A DNA stretch of 35,096 nucleotides. It comes from Escherichia sp. ESNIH1. Its GTDB lineage: Bacteria > Pseudomonadota > Gammaproteobacteria > Enterobacterales > Enterobacteriaceae. Made by a program: the position numbers and the translations under genes. Of this stretch, positions 8,758-20,538 are shown one piece after another. The notes under the pieces are model-generated. The model was given only the letters and a program-made list of their open reading frames with translations, searched no databases and was not told the DNA's origin. The number at the start of each line of letters is the position of its first letter. Within the stretch, counting starts at the first letter, position 1. The stretch is from the NCBI GenBank assembly GCA_002918705.1, contig PQKR01000017.1:1-35096 (forward strand). Direction: 5' to 3'.

Positions 8758-10302
8758 GTGGCCGAATCCCAACCCTTGTCCGCCGCCCCCGAGGGGGCGG
8801 AGTACCTGCGGGCAGTGCTGCGCGCGCCGGTCTATGAAGCGGTGCAGGTAACGCCGCTGCAAAAGATGGAGAAGCTCTCGTCACGCCTGGATAACGTCAT
8901 TCTGGTGAAGCGCGAAGACCGCCAGCCGGTACACAGCTTCAAGCTGCGTGGTGCCTATGCCATGATGGCCGGGCTCACCGAAGAGCAGAAGGCGCGGGGG
9001 GTGATCACCGCCTCGGCGGGTAACCACGCTCAGGGGGTGGCGTTCTCAGCGGCACGTCTCGGGCTAAAGGCGCTGATCGTAATGCCGGTCGCCACCGCCG
9101 ATATTAAAGTCGATGCGGTACGCAACTTTGGCGGCGAAGTGCTGCTCTACGGGGCTAACTTTGACGAGGCAAAGGCGAAGGCTATCGAGCTGGCCCAGCA
9201 GCAAGGCTTCACCTGGGTGCCGCCGTTCGATCACCCGATGGTCATTGCCGGACAGGGTACGCTGGCGCTGGAGCTGCTCCAGCAGGACGCCCATATCGAT
9301 CGCGTCTTTGTGCCGGTGGGCGGCGGCGGCCTGGCGGCGGGCGTGGCGGTGCTGATTAAACAGCTGATGCCGCAGATCAAGGTGATTGCGGTGGAAGCGG
9401 AGGATTCAGCCTGTCTGAAAGCGGCGCTGGACGCCGGGCAGCCGGTGGATCTGCCCCGGGTTGGGCTATTTGCCGAAGGGGTGGCGGTTAAGCGCATCGG
9501 CGACGAGACCTTCCGCGTCTGCCGGGAGTATCTCGACGATATCATCACCGTCGACAGCGACGCGATCTGCGCCGCCATGAAGGATCTGTTCGAGGATGTG
9601 CGGGCGGTGGCGGAACCTTCCGGCGCGCTGGCCCTGGCGGGCATGAAGAAATACATTGCCCAGCACAACATTCGCGGCGAACGGCTGGCACACGTGCTCT
9701 CCGGCGCGAACGTCAACTTCCACGGCCTGCGCTACGTCTCTGAACGCTGCGAGCTAGGTGAACAGCGTGAAGCGCTGCTGGCGGTGACGATTCCCGAAGA
9801 GAAGGGGAGCTTCCTGAAGTTCTGCCAGCTGCTGGGCGGTCGCTCGGTCACCGAATTCAACTACCGCTTTGCCGATGCCCATGATGCCTGCATCTTTGTC
9901 GGCGTGCGCCTGAGCCGCGGGCTGGAGGAGCGCAAGGAGATCCTTGCTCTGCTGAACGAGGGCGGCTACAGCGTGGTCGATCTCTCCGACGATGAGATGG
10001 CCAAGCTGCACGTGCGCTACATGGTAGGCGGTCGTCCGTCGAAGCCGCTTAAGGAGCGTCTCTATAGCTTTGAGTTTCCGGAGTCTCCCGGCGCGCTGCT
10101 GAAGTTCCTGCACACCCTGGGCACTCACTGGAATATCTCGCTGTTCCACTACCGCAGCCACGGTACAGACTATGGCCGCGTGCTGGCCGCCTTTGAGCTG
10201 GGCGAGCACGAGCCAGATTTCGAAACCCGCCTGAGCGAGCTGGGCTACTACTGCCATAACGAGAGCAATAATCCGGCGTTCCGCTTCTTCCTTGCGGGCT
10301 AA
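8758..10302 (+). CDS. ilvA: Threonine ammonia-lyase (biosynthetic threonine deaminase)
   Basis: This PLP enzyme deaminates threonine to 2-ketobutyrate, the committed and isoleucine-inhibited step of isoleucine synthesis. It is 514 aa with a GTG start. The PLP lysine is K62 (SFKLRGAY), the phosphate loop is GGGGLAAG and SAGNHAQG is present. Two C-terminal ACT-like regulatory repeats follow from about residue 325. It is the last gene of the ilvGMEDA operon and overlaps the convergent ilvY by 4 nt at the stop codons, so no terminator fits between the genes. Confidence 0.97.
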   Translation: MAESQPLSAAPEGAEYLRAVLRAPVYEAVQVTPLQKMEKLSSRLDNVILVKREDRQPVHSFKLRGAYAMMAGLTEEQKARGVITASAGNHAQGVAFSAARLGLKALIVMPVATADIKVDAVRNFGGEVLLYGANFDEAKAKAIELAQQQGFTWVPPFDHPMVIAGQGTLALELLQQDAHIDRVFVPVGGGGLAAGVAVLIKQLMPQIKVIAVEAEDSACLKAALDAGQPVDLPRVGLFAEGVAVKRIGDETFRVCREYLDDIITVDSDAICAAMKDLFEDVRAVAEPSGALALAGMKKYIAQHNIRGERLAHVLSGANVNFHGLRYVSERCELGEQREALLAVTIPEEKGSFLKFCQLLGGRSVTEFNYRFADAHDACIFVGVRLSRGLEERKEILALLNEGGYSVVDLSDDEMAKLHVRYMVGGRPSKPLKERLYSFEFPESPGALLKFLHTLGTHWNISLFHYRSHGTDYGRVLAAFELGEHEPDFETRLSELGYYCHNESNNPAFRFFLAG

Positions 10303-11189
10303 GGGTTCGGCAGGATCTCCCAGAACGCGCTAATCAGCGGCTCATGCAGCCGCTTTTTTTGTGCGCAGACGCCAAGCTCGAACGGCGTCTTCTCATCGCT
10401 GCGCTCTAAAATCATCACGCGGTTGCGCACCGGCTCGGGGCTGTTTTCCAGCACTACCTCTGGGATCAGCGCCACGCCGCAGCCAAGGGCTACCATCGAG
10501 ACCATTGCCTCATGGCCGCCAACGGTGGCGTAGATCGACGGATTGCTGATCTTCTGCCGCCGGAACCACAGCTCAATACGTTTTCGTACTGGCCCCTGGT
10601 CGGCCATGATAAAGGGCACCGTCGACCAGTCAGGCTCCGGTACCGAAACCTGGCTACGTACCGGGCAGGGCAGCGCCGGGGCGATCAGCACCACCGCCAG
10701 ATTCTCCAGCGTCGAAAAAGCTACCGCACCGGGCAGCATCTCCGGCTTGCCGGCAATGGCCAGATCCGCTTCGCCGGTCACCACGCGCTCTACCGCATCG
10801 GCGGCGTCGCCGGTGGTGAGCTTGATCTCGACGGAGGGGTGTTCGGCGCGGAACCGGTCAAGGATCGGCGGCAGATGGCTGTAGGCCGCCGTCACCGAGC
10901 AGAACAGCCTGAGCTCGCCGGAGAGCGAGGGACCTTTCTGGTCAATGGTATGGCGCAGCTGCTGGTACTGGAGCAGGGTCTGCTGGGCGAAGGTACGCAG
11001 CTCATCACCCGCCTCGGTCAGAGTGACGGTGCGGTTGTCACGCACAAACAGCGGTTGACCGAGATCTTCCTCCAGCCGCTGGATCTGACGCGACAGCGTC
11101 GATGGGCTGACGTGCATCGCCCGCGCGCTGCGGCCGAAGTGACGGCTCTCCGCCAGGTGGAGAAAGATTTTTAGATCGCGCAGATCCAT
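10299..11189 (-). CDS. ilvY: IlvY, LysR-type activator of ilvC
   Basis: This LysR regulator has an N-terminal helix-turn-helix (FGRSARAMHVSPSTLSRQIQ, about residues 18-37) and a periplasmic-binding-like effector domain. In E. coli it binds two operators between ilvY and ilvC, represses itself, and activates ilvC when acetolactate or acetohydroxybutyrate accumulates. It is 296 aa, one residue shorter than E. coli. It is divergent from ilvC and convergent with ilvA. Its last codons contain the operon terminator for the opposite strand. Confidence 0.95.
   Translation of the reverse strand: MDLRDLKIFLHLAESRHFGRSARAMHVSPSTLSRQIQRLEEDLGQPLFVRDNRTVTLTEAGDELRTFAQQTLLQYQQLRHTIDQKGPSLSGELRLFCSVTAAYSHLPPILDRFRAEHPSVEIKLTTGDAADAVERVVTGEADLAIAGKPEMLPGAVAFSTLENLAVVLIAPALPCPVRSQVSVPEPDWSTVPFIMADQGPVRKRIELWFRRQKISNPSIYATVGGHEAMVSMVALGCGVALIPEVVLENSPEPVRNRVMILERSDEKTPFELGVCAQKKRLHEPLISAFWEILPNP
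10336..10360 (+). terminator. Intrinsic terminator of ilvGMEDA inside ilvY
   Basis: The perfect 7-bp inverted repeat AGCGGCT/AGCCGCT with a 5-nt loop is followed by seven T on the + strand. It lies 34 nt after the ilvA stop codon, entirely within the ilvY coding sequence, where it encodes the KKRLHEPL stretch on the opposite strand. It is the only good terminator I see downstream of ilvA. Confidence 0.85.
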
Positions 11190-11211
11190 ATGCAGAGCCT
11201 CTGTGTTTACG

Positions 11212-11226
11212 TTGCAGAAAGTGCAA
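11212..11226. promoter_or_regulatory. IlvY operator O1
   Basis: The perfect inverted repeat TTGCA-N5-TGCAA is centred at 11219, 23 bp upstream of ilvY. It fits the LysR T-N11-A form and the O1 position in the E. coli ilvYC regulatory region, where it overlaps the ilvY promoter and mediates autorepression. Confidence 0.8.
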
Positions 11227-11232
11227 TGTCAT

Positions 11233-11249
11233 ATTGTGAATATATCAAT
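11233..11249. promoter_or_regulatory. IlvY operator O2
   Basis: The inverted repeat ATTG-N9-CAAT is centred at 11241, 22 bp (two helical turns) from O1, so dimers on the two sites would lie on the same face of DNA. It sits just upstream of the -35 region of ilvC, where LysR activators contact RNA polymerase. Confidence 0.7.
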
Positions 11250-11271
11250 TTCAGCAACGCATTTCCTGTCA

Positions 11272-11277
11272 TATAGT
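11272..11277 (+). promoter_or_regulatory. ilvC promoter -10 element
   Basis: TATAGT matches the -10 consensus in four of six positions. At 17 bp upstream the sequence TTTCAG is a poor -35, as expected for an activator-dependent promoter next to O2. Transcription would start near 11284, giving a leader of about 58 nt before ilvC. Confidence 0.65.
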
Positions 11278-11341
11278 GGATTCATTCTCGCGAGAACGCG
11301 AACCGAACAATAAGCACGACACACCATCACGAGGTATCATC

Positions 11342-12817
11342 ATGGCTAACTACTTTAATACACTGAACCTGCGCCAGCAGCTGGCCCAGCTGGGTAAATG
11401 TCGCTTTATGGGACGCGATGAGTTCGCCGACGGCGCGAGCTACCTGCAGGGTAAAAAAGTGGTTATCGTCGGCTGTGGCGCACAGGGTCTGAACCAGGGC
11501 CTGAACATGCGTGACTCCGGTCTGGATATCTCCTACGCGCTGCGTAAAGAGGCAATTGCTGAGAAGCGCGCATCATGGCGTAAAGCTACCGAAAACGGCT
11601 TTAAAGTGGGCACCTATGAAGAGCTGATCCCGCAGGCGGACCTGGTGGTTAACCTGACGCCGGACAAGCAGCACTCTGACGTGGTTCGCACCGTACAGCC
11701 GCTGATGAAAGACGGCGCGGCGCTGGGCTACTCTCACGGCTTCAACATCGTGGAAGTAGGCGAGCAGATCCGTAAAGATATCACCGTGGTGATGGTTGCC
11801 CCGAAATGTCCGGGTACCGAAGTGCGTGAAGAGTACAAGCGTGGTTTCGGCGTGCCGACGCTGATCGCCGTGCACCCGGAGAACGATCCGAAAGGCGAAG
11901 GCATGGCGATTGCCAAAGCCTGGGCCGCGGCCACCGGCGGTCACCGTGCGGGCGTGCTGGAGTCCTCCTTCGTTGCAGAAGTAAAATCTGACCTGATGGG
12001 CGAGCAGACTATCCTCTGCGGTATGCTGCAGGCGGGCTCGCTGCTCTGCTTCGACAAGCTGGTGGAAGAGGGTACCGACCCGGCCTACGCCGAAAAACTG
12101 ATCCAGTTCGGCTGGGAAACCATCACCGAAGCGCTGAAGCAGGGCGGCATCACCCTGATGATGGACCGTCTCTCTAATCCGGCGAAGCTGCGTGCCTACG
12201 CGCTCTCCGAGCAGCTGAAAGAGATCATGGCTCCGCTGTTCCAGAAGCATATGGATGACATCATCTCCGGTGAGTTCTCCTCCGGCATGATGGCCGACTG
12301 GGCCAACGACGATAAGAACCTGCTCACCTGGCGCGAAGAGACCGGCAAAACCGCGTTTGAGACCGCGCCGCAGTTTGACGGCAAAATCAGCGAGCAGGAG
12401 TACTTCGATAAAGGCGTTCTGATGATCGCAATGGTGAAAGCGGGCGTTGAGCTGGCATTCGAAACGATGGTCGATTCCGGCATCATTGAAGAGTCCGCCT
12501 ACTATGAGTCACTGCACGAGCTGCCGCTGATCGCCAACACCATCGCGCGTAAGCGTCTGTATGAGATGAACGTGGTTATCTCCGATACCGCAGAGTACGG
12601 CAACTATCTCTTCTCCTACGCCTGCGTACCGCTGTTGAAGGAGTTCATGACCACCCTGCAGGCGGGCGATCTGGGCAAAGCGGTAGAGGGCTCGGCGGTA
12701 GACAACGCCCAGCTGCGCGACGTGAACGAAGCGATTCGCAGCCACGAGATTGAGAAAGTGGGCCAGAAACTGCGCGGCTATATGACCGATATGAAGCGTA
12801 TCGCCGTCGCAGGCTAA
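11342..12817 (+). CDS. ilvC: Ketol-acid reductoisomerase (NADP+), class II
   Basis: This enzyme isomerises and reduces acetolactate or acetohydroxybutyrate to the dihydroxy acids, using NADPH and Mg. It is 491 aa, the long class II form with a duplicated knotted C-terminal domain. The Rossmann motif [10 protein letters not shown] begins near residue 45, and the first 370 residues are almost identical to E. coli. I chose the ATG at 11342 ([10 protein letters not shown]) with GAGG upstream; the frame stays open for 22 more codons that would lie in the leader. It stands alone under IlvY control. Confidence 0.97.
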   Translation: MANYFNTLNLRQQLAQLGKCRFMGRDEFADGASYLQGKKVVIVGCGAQGLNQGLNMRDSGLDISYALRKEAIAEKRASWRKATENGFKVGTYEELIPQADLVVNLTPDKQHSDVVRTVQPLMKDGAALGYSHGFNIVEVGEQIRKDITVVMVAPKCPGTEVREEYKRGFGVPTLIAVHPENDPKGEGMAIAKAWAAATGGHRAGVLESSFVAEVKSDLMGEQTILCGMLQAGSLLCFDKLVEEGTDPAYAEKLIQFGWETITEALKQGGITLMMDRLSNPAKLRAYALSEQLKEIMAPLFQKHMDDIISGEFSSGMMADWANDDKNLLTWREETGKTAFETAPQFDGKISEQEYFDKGVLMIAMVKAGVELAFETMVDSGIIEESAYYESLHELPLIANTIARKRLYEMNVVISDTAEYGNYLFSYACVPLLKEFMTTLQAGDLGKAVEGSAVDNAQLRDVNEAIRSHEIEKVGQKLRGYMTDMKRIAVAG

Positions 12818-12944
12818 TTTCCCCGTCGTCTTTCGACTCGCAGATGCGTTGGCTTCACTCGTACACCCCAGTCACATAGTTATCTATGCTCCTGGGGATG
12901 TACTCATTTGCCGCCTTCCTGCAAGCCAAAATCCATAGGGGAAA
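12818..12944. repeat. ERIC (IRU) element downstream of ilvC
   Basis: This is a 127-bp ERIC element in the opposite orientation to the one at 6759, starting 1 nt after the ilvC stop. The ends are TTTCCCC and GGGGAAA. The core CACCCCAGTCACATAGTTATC...CTCCTGGGGATG is an ERIC centre with several changes from the other copy, for example CATAGATAACTATG in place of the usual central region. It would be transcribed as the 3' UTR of ilvC. Confidence 0.92.
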
Positions 12945-12960
12945 GTCACAGACAAACATG

Positions 12961-12996
12961 TAGGCCCGGTAAGCGTTAGCGCCACCGGGCTTTTTT
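12961..12996. terminator. REP-type hairpin terminator between ilvC and ppiC
   Basis: This is a REP-like element: TAGGCCCGGTAAGCG is followed by CGCCACCGGGC, and the stem GCCCGGT/ACCGGGC runs into TTTTTT. It ends the ilvC transcript and lies immediately before the convergent ppiC stop. The same element recurs after rep. Confidence 0.85.
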
Positions 12997-12997
12997 A

Positions 12998-15384
<2,387 letters not shown>

Positions 15385-15387
15385 TGT

Positions 15388-15417
15388 GTAGGCCCGGTAA
15401 GCGTAGCGCCACCGGGC
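15388..15417. repeat. REP-type palindrome between rep and gppA
   Basis: GTAGGCCCGGTAAGCG is followed by TAGCGCCACCGGGC, with stem GCCCGGT/ACCGGGC. It is almost identical to the element at 12961 and sits between the convergent genes rep and gppA. It lacks a good T-run on the + strand (GTTTT), so it may act mainly as an mRNA 3' end stabiliser. Confidence 0.8.
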
Positions 15418-15435
15418 GTTTTACCTGACAGTAGA

Positions 15436-16920
15436 CTAATTGACCGCCAACACCCAGTGGACGTAGCTCTGCCACTGACACTCCTGACCGAGCATCTCAG
15501 CACCTAGCGGGTGCGTCGCCAGCCAGTTCTCAGGCAGCGTGAGCGTGAGCGCCTCGCCGTTAGCGGCCAGGACGACATCGGGTAAAAACTCATCCCGACG
15601 GCGGCTGGCAAAGATAATCGCCAGGCGCAGCAGACGACAGAGGTGCTCCGCGGTACGCGGCGGTACGGCGTTTTGCTGGTGCAGCGAGGAGAGGTCGACC
15701 GGGTTAGTCTGGTTGAGCAGAAGGGTGGCCAGCAGCTTCTTCTGCGCAGGCGTAAAGCCGGGCAGATCCAGATTACGCACCAGGTAGGCGGCGTGCTGGG
15801 AAGCGTGCTTAAAATCGACGCTCAGGCCAATCTCATGCAGATGGCAAGCGCTAAGCAGCAGCTCGCGGCTTAACGGCTCCAGCTGCCATGCACTCTGAAC
15901 CTGCTCCGCAAAGCGGGAGGCCAGCTGGGCTACGCGCTGGGCCTGGCCGGAATCGACCATAAACCGGCGCTGAAGATTGCGCAGCGTGCGGCTGCGAATA
16001 TCGTGATCGACGGGCAGATGCAGCATGCCGTAGACCAGCCCTTCACGCAGCGCGCCGCCGGCCAGGGTCATGCCCTGTACCTCCAGCTCGCTAAAGATGG
16101 CGATCAGAATGGCCAGGCCGCTTGGGAAGACCAGCGCTCGCTCCAGGGTCAGGCCTTCGATCTCCAGCTCTTCCAGACGCCCACACTGAATAGCGCGCTG
16201 CTTGAGCTGCTGCAGTTTGGCAAGGGTGATGCACTCATCCATGCCCTGCGCCATCATGATCTCCTGCAATGCCTGAACGGTGCCGGATGCCCCAACGCAG
16301 ATTTTCCAGCCGTGACGACGCAGCGCATCGGCCACCGGCAGCAGAACCTCCCGCGCCGCCTTTTCCGCCGCGTCGAAATTTTCTTTGGCCAGATTGCGAT
16401 CGGTAAAGAAACGCTCAAGCCAGGTGACACAGCCCATCGACAGGCTAAAGAGCGAGGTAGCCTGCGCGCCTGTACCGGTCACCAGCTCGGTGCTGGCACC
16501 GCCGATATCCACCACCAGACGTCGATCGTCACCGCCGGTGGTGTGGGCCACGCCCTGATAGATCAGCCGCGCCTCGTCTTCACCGCTAATCACCTGCACA
16601 GGCGTGCCTAAAATTTCCTGCGCGGTGGCAATAAACTGCTCGGCGTTGACGGCCAGACGCAGGGTTGCGGTGGCGACCACCCGGATCTGCATGGGGGGAA
16701 TATCCTGCAGCCGTTCTGCAAACAGGCGCAGGCATTGCCAGCCGCGCGCCATCGCATCCGGGGAGAGCCGGTTATCCCGGTCCAGTCCCGCCGCCAGGCG
16801 CACTTTACGTTTGATGCGGGTTAAGGTCTGTATGCTTCCCGCCACCTCGCGCACAACCAGCATATGAAAACTATTCGAACCTAAATCAATAGCGGCATAG
16901 AGCGAGTTAGAGGTGAGCAT
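15436..16920 (-). CDS. gppA: GppA, guanosine-5'-triphosphate,3'-diphosphate pyrophosphatase
   Basis: This exopolyphosphatase/GppA-family enzyme hydrolyses pppGpp to ppGpp in the stringent response. It is 494 aa, the E. coli length. The N-terminal ASKHA fold contains [14 protein letters not shown] and [11 protein letters not shown] as phosphate loops, and a C-terminal HD-like helical domain follows. It starts 6 nt after the rhlB stop and is probably co-transcribed with rhlB. Confidence 0.96.
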   Translation of the reverse strand: MLTSNSLYAAIDLGSNSFHMLVVREVAGSIQTLTRIKRKVRLAAGLDRDNRLSPDAMARGWQCLRLFAERLQDIPPMQIRVVATATLRLAVNAEQFIATAQEILGTPVQVISGEDEARLIYQGVAHTTGGDDRRLVVDIGGASTELVTGTGAQATSLFSLSMGCVTWLERFFTDRNLAKENFDAAEKAAREVLLPVADALRRHGWKICVGASGTVQALQEIMMAQGMDECITLAKLQQLKQRAIQCGRLEELEIEGLTLERALVFPSGLAILIAIFSELEVQGMTLAGGALREGLVYGMLHLPVDHDIRSRTLRNLQRRFMVDSGQAQRVAQLASRFAEQVQSAWQLEPLSRELLLSACHLHEIGLSVDFKHASQHAAYLVRNLDLPGFTPAQKKLLATLLLNQTNPVDLSSLHQQNAVPPRTAEHLCRLLRLAIIFASRRRDEFLPDVVLAANGEALTLTLPENWLATHPLGAEMLGQECQWQSYVHWVLAVN

Positions 16921-16926
16921 AGGGTA

Positions 16927-18198
16927 TTAACCTGAACGACGTCTGTTACGTGGTGCACCACCACCCGTGCGGCGCGGACCATTGCCTGGGCGCGTGCGAG
17001 GCAGGCGCTTCGGCGGCGGCAGCTCGCTAAGCAGCGCATCCGGATTATATTTACTGACCGGAATCGAGTGATCGATATAGGTCTCGATAGCTGGCAGGTT
17101 CAGGGCATACTCTTCACAGGCAAGGCTGATAGAGTGTCCGCTTGCGCCCGCGCGGCCGGTACGGCCAATGCGGTGAACATAGTCTTCGCAGTCGTCCGGC
17201 AGGTCGTAGTTAAAGACGTGGGTGACGGCAGGAATATGCAGGCCGCGAGCAGCCACGTCGGTTGCGACCAGGATATCCAGATCGCCACGGGTAAACTCTT
17301 CAAGAATACGCAGGCGTTTTTTCTGCGCAACGTCACCGGTCAGCAGCCCAACGCGATGTCCATCGGCAGCCAGGTGGCCCCAGATATCTTCACAACGGTG
17401 CTTGGTGTTCGCGAAGACGATGGCGCGATCCGGCCACTCCTCTTCGATCAGCGTTTGCAGGAGACGCATTTTCTCTTCGTTGGACGGATAGAAAAGCTCT
17501 TCTTTAATGCGGTGGCCGGTTTTCTGTTCTGGTTCAACTTCCACGTACTCGGCGTTATTCATCTGCTCAAACGCCAGCTCGCGAACGCGCCAGGAGAGCG
17601 TTGCAGAGAAGAGCATGTTCAGGCGCTGGTTTGCCGCAGGCATGCGACGGAACAGCCAGCGAATGTCTTTAATAAAGCCGAGATCGTACATGCGATCGGC
17701 TTCGTCCAGTACCACGACCTGGATTGCGCCCAGGTTGATATGGTTCTGTTTTGCGTAATCGATCAGGCGGCCGGTGGTGCCGATAAGAATATCAACGCCG
17801 CTCTCCAGCACCTTAAGCTGTTTGTCATAGCCGTCGCCGCCGTAGGCGAGGCCCAGTTTCAGGCCGGTGGTCTGGGCCAGCGGCTCAGCATCGGCATGAA
17901 TTTGCACCGCCAGCTCACGGGTTGGAGCCATGATCAGCGCGCGCGGTTGGTTCACCTTGCGGTCTTCGATCGCCGGGTGAGAGAGAAGATAATGAAACGT
18001 TGACGTCAGGAACGCCATCGTTTTGCCGGTACCGGTTTGCGCCTGTCCCGCTACATCCCGACCCGCCAGCGTTAGCGGAAGGGCGAGTGCCTGGATGGGG
18101 GTGCAGTTATGAAAGCCTTTATTTTCAAGGGCTTCAATCACCTTCGGGTGCAGGGCGAAGTCGGAAAACTTCTGTTCTGTTAAATGTGTTTTGCTCAT
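16927..18198 (-). CDS. rhlB: RhlB, DEAD-box RNA helicase of the degradosome
   Basis: This 423-aa ATP-dependent RNA helicase unwinds structured RNA for RNase E and PNPase in the degradosome. Walker A AQTGTGKT is at 53-60, DEAD at 165-168, SAT follows in motif III and [10 protein letters not shown] is motif VI. The C-terminus is a basic, disordered, Arg/Pro/Gly-rich tail, as in E. coli RhlB. It is divergent from trxA and upstream of gppA. Confidence 0.96.
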   Translation of the reverse strand: MSKTHLTEQKFSDFALHPKVIEALENKGFHNCTPIQALALPLTLAGRDVAGQAQTGTGKTMAFLTSTFHYLLSHPAIEDRKVNQPRALIMAPTRELAVQIHADAEPLAQTTGLKLGLAYGGDGYDKQLKVLESGVDILIGTTGRLIDYAKQNHINLGAIQVVVLDEADRMYDLGFIKDIRWLFRRMPAANQRLNMLFSATLSWRVRELAFEQMNNAEYVEVEPEQKTGHRIKEELFYPSNEEKMRLLQTLIEEEWPDRAIVFANTKHRCEDIWGHLAADGHRVGLLTGDVAQKKRLRILEEFTRGDLDILVATDVAARGLHIPAVTHVFNYDLPDDCEDYVHRIGRTGRAGASGHSISLACEEYALNLPAIETYIDHSIPVSKYNPDALLSELPPPKRLPRTRPGNGPRRTGGGAPRNRRRSG

Positions 18199-18333
18199 AG
18201 TGTGGTAGAATATCAGTTTACTATTGCTTTACGAAAGCACATCCGTTCAAATAAACGGGGTGAAATAACGTCAACCTTTAGCCAGGCTATGCTACAGACC
18301 TTAATAAGGTAGACATAATCCTGTGGAGTAAAT

Positions 18334-18663
18334 ATGAGCGATAAAATTATTCACCTGACCGACGACAGTTTTGACACGGACGTACTCAAAGCGGAAGGGC
18401 TGACCCTTGTTGATTTCTGGGCAGAGTGGTGCGGTCCGTGCAAAATGATCGCCCCGATTCTGGATGAGATCGCTGACGAGTACCAGGGCAAACTGACCGT
18501 GGCTAAGCTGAACATCGACCAGAACCCTGGCACCGCGCCGAAATACGGCATTCGCGGTATCCCGACCCTGCTGCTGTTCAAAAACGGCGAAGTGGCGGCA
18601 ACCAAGGTAGGCGCGCTCTCTAAAGGGCAGCTGAAAGAGTTCCTGGACGCCAACCTGGCGTAA
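18334..18663 (+). CDS. trxA: Thioredoxin 1
   Basis: This 109-aa cytoplasmic thioredoxin has the active site WCGPC with C33 and C36, the buried D27 and the cis-proline loop GIRGIPT. It is a general dithiol reductant for ribonucleotide reductase, PAPS reductase and others, and the sequence is near identical to E. coli TrxA. The ribosome site TGGAG precedes the ATG. It is followed by a 371-nt gap and then rho in the same direction. Confidence 0.97.
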   Translation: MSDKIIHLTDDSFDTDVLKAEGLTLVDFWAEWCGPCKMIAPILDEIADEYQGKLTVAKLNIDQNPGTAPKYGIRGIPTLLLFKNGEVAATKVGALSKGQLKEFLDANLA

Positions 18664-19034
18664 GGGCTCTCACCGCCTGGCGTCTGGCTCTTCTAATTTT
18701 AGTGGATTGCTGGACGCCCGGCTTTAGTCGTGCTAAGTTAGTTTTGACTTCGAAATAAACATATCTTTGTCGTTTGAACCTTGTCAGTTTGAACCATTTG
18801 TCAGTTTGAATCAGGTTGTACCCGATGCTTCCCGCCAGGCACAGCGCCGCGAGAGAAGTGGATAGATTCCGGGCTTGTCACTCAATCCGTCTTGTCGTTT
18901 CAGTTCTGTGTTCTTCCTGTAAGCAGACAGCGAACAGACATGAGTTGATGGCCGCTAACAGGCATGGATGATCCTGCCATACCATTCACAAATTAAGTTC
19001 GAGATTTACCCCGAGTTTAAGAACCCACACCACT
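18664..19034 (+). promoter_or_regulatory. trxA-rho intergenic region and rho leader
   Basis: These 371 nt hold the rho promoter and a long leader. The last 200 nt closely resemble the E. coli rho leader, the target of Rho autogenous attenuation. The rho ATG has no clear Shine-Dalgarno. The E. coli leader peptide RhoL is not intact here: its frame keeps SLNPSCRFSS (18878-18907), but a TAG at 18863-18865 cuts off the N-terminal side and a TAA at 18920-18922 the C-terminal side. Three direct copies of TTGTC(A)GTTTGAAYC lie at 18767-18812. TTGACT at 18744-18749 may be a -35 element, but I find no convincing partner. Confidence 0.7.
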
Positions 19035-20294
19035 ATGAATCTTACCGAATTAAAGAATACGCCGGTTTCTGAGCTGATTACTCTCGGCGAAAATATGGGT
19101 CTGGAAAACCAGGCACGTATGCGCAAGCAGGACATCATTTTTGCCATCCTGAAGCAGCATGCTAAGAGTGGCGAAGATATCTTTGGCGACGGTGTGTTAG
19201 AGATATTGCAGGACGGATTTGGTTTCCTCCGCTCCGCAGACAGCTCCTACCTCGCCGGTCCTGATGACATCTACGTATCCCCTAGCCAAATCCGCCGTTT
19301 CAACCTCCGCACTGGTGACACCATTTCAGGTAAGATTCGTCCTCCGAAAGAGGGTGAACGTTACTTTGCGCTGTTGAAGGTTAATGAGGTTAACTACGAC
19401 AAACCGGAAAACTCGCGCAATAAGATCCTGTTTGAAAACTTAACCCCGCTGCACGCCAACTCGCGTCTGCGTATGGAGCGCGGTAACGGTTCAACAGAAG
19501 ATTTAACCGCCCGTGTTCTGGACCTGGCATCGCCGATTGGCCGTGGCCAGCGTGGCCTGATCGTTGCACCGCCGAAAGCGGGTAAGACAATGCTGCTGCA
19601 GAACATCGCCCAGAGCATTGCCTATAACCACCCGGACTGTGTCCTGATGGTGCTGCTGATCGACGAACGTCCGGAAGAGGTGACCGAGATGCAGCGCCTG
19701 GTCAAAGGCGAAGTGGTTGCATCCACCTTTGATGAGCCAGCGTCTCGCCACGTTCAGGTTGCTGAGATGGTTATCGAGAAAGCGAAGCGTCTGGTTGAGC
19801 ATAAAAAAGACGTTATCATTCTGCTCGACTCCATTACCCGTCTGGCGCGTGCTTATAACACCGTCGTACCTGCGTCTGGCAAGGTGCTGACCGGGGGTGT
19901 GGATGCCAACGCCCTGCATCGTCCGAAACGCTTCTTCGGTGCTGCGCGTAACGTGGAAGAGGGCGGTAGCCTGACCATTATCGCCACCGCGCTGGTTGAT
20001 ACCGGCTCTAAAATGGATGAAGTTATCTACGAAGAGTTTAAAGGTACCGGCAACATGGAGCTGCACCTCGCGCGTAAAATCGCTGAGAAACGCGTCTTCC
20101 CGGCTATCGACTACAACCGCTCCGGTACGCGTAAAGAAGAGCTGCTCACCACTCAGGAAGAGCTGCAGAAAATGTGGATCCTGCGCAAAATTATTCACCC
20201 AATGGGTGAGATTGATGCGATGGAGTTCCTCATCAATAAGCTGGCAATGACCAAAACCAACGACGACTTCTTCGATATGATGAAGCGCTCGTAA
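19035..20294 (+). CDS. rho: Transcription termination factor Rho
   Basis: This hexameric RNA-dependent ATPase translocates along nascent RNA and terminates transcription. It is 419 aa and virtually identical to E. coli Rho. The N-terminal primary RNA-binding domain spans about residues 50-130 (DGFGFLRS). Walker A APPKAGKT is at 178-185 and Walker B is [13 protein letters not shown]. The Q-loop and R-loop regions ([32 protein letters not shown]) are present. It is monocistronic with its own terminator. Confidence 0.98.
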   Translation: MNLTELKNTPVSELITLGENMGLENQARMRKQDIIFAILKQHAKSGEDIFGDGVLEILQDGFGFLRSADSSYLAGPDDIYVSPSQIRRFNLRTGDTISGKIRPPKEGERYFALLKVNEVNYDKPENSRNKILFENLTPLHANSRLRMERGNGSTEDLTARVLDLASPIGRGQRGLIVAPPKAGKTMLLQNIAQSIAYNHPDCVLMVLLIDERPEEVTEMQRLVKGEVVASTFDEPASRHVQVAEMVIEKAKRLVEHKKDVIILLDSITRLARAYNTVVPASGKVLTGGVDANALHRPKRFFGAARNVEEGGSLTIIATALVDTGSKMDEVIYEEFKGTGNMELHLARKIAEKRVFPAIDYNRSGTRKEELLTTQEELQKMWILRKIIHPMGEIDAMEFLINKLAMTKTNDDFFDMMKRS

Positions 20295-20311
20295 CTTAAA
20301 TAAAGCCTGTA

Positions 20312-20342
20312 AACGCCACGTTTTTACGTGGCGTTTTTTATT
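20312..20342 (+). terminator. Intrinsic terminator of rho
   Basis: The stem ACGCCACG/CGTGGCGT is followed by a six-T run about 20 nt after the rho stop. The 196 nt from here to wecA must contain the wecA promoter, but no confident hexamers were found. Confidence 0.9.
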
Positions 20343-20538
20343 TATGGAATATAGGCTATAGCCAGGGGATCCGCTGTCGGCCACGGCTGGCAACGGTAAT
20401 GCAAAGCATTCAAGCTGATTATGTTCTAATTGAATGAAAAATATACAATAGAGCCCGCATGTGACCTGCTTTATCTCTTTTGGAGAGAGAGCATCGTCGT
20501 TATACTTCCGGGATCAACATTTGCTGAGAGCATGCATT

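Noticed and set aside
10512-11174. 220-codon open frame antisense to ilvY
   Set aside because: It is a mirror of the ilvY frame created by third-position G/C bias. It covers the ilvY helix-turn-helix region and has no independent support.
17068-18003. 311-codon open frame antisense to rhlB
   Set aside because: It is a shadow of a conserved gene in GC-rich DNA. It has no recognisable domain or ribosome site, and the complete RhlB motifs lie on the other strand.
18858-18971. 37-codon frame from GTG in the rho leader as a new peptide
   Set aside because: It is in a different frame from RhoL, has only a weak ribosome site and no known homolog; it is probably a chance opening.
19503-20393. 296-codon open frame antisense to rho
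   Set aside because: It lies opposite the near-invariant rho coding sequence and runs through its terminator. It shows no protein family features.
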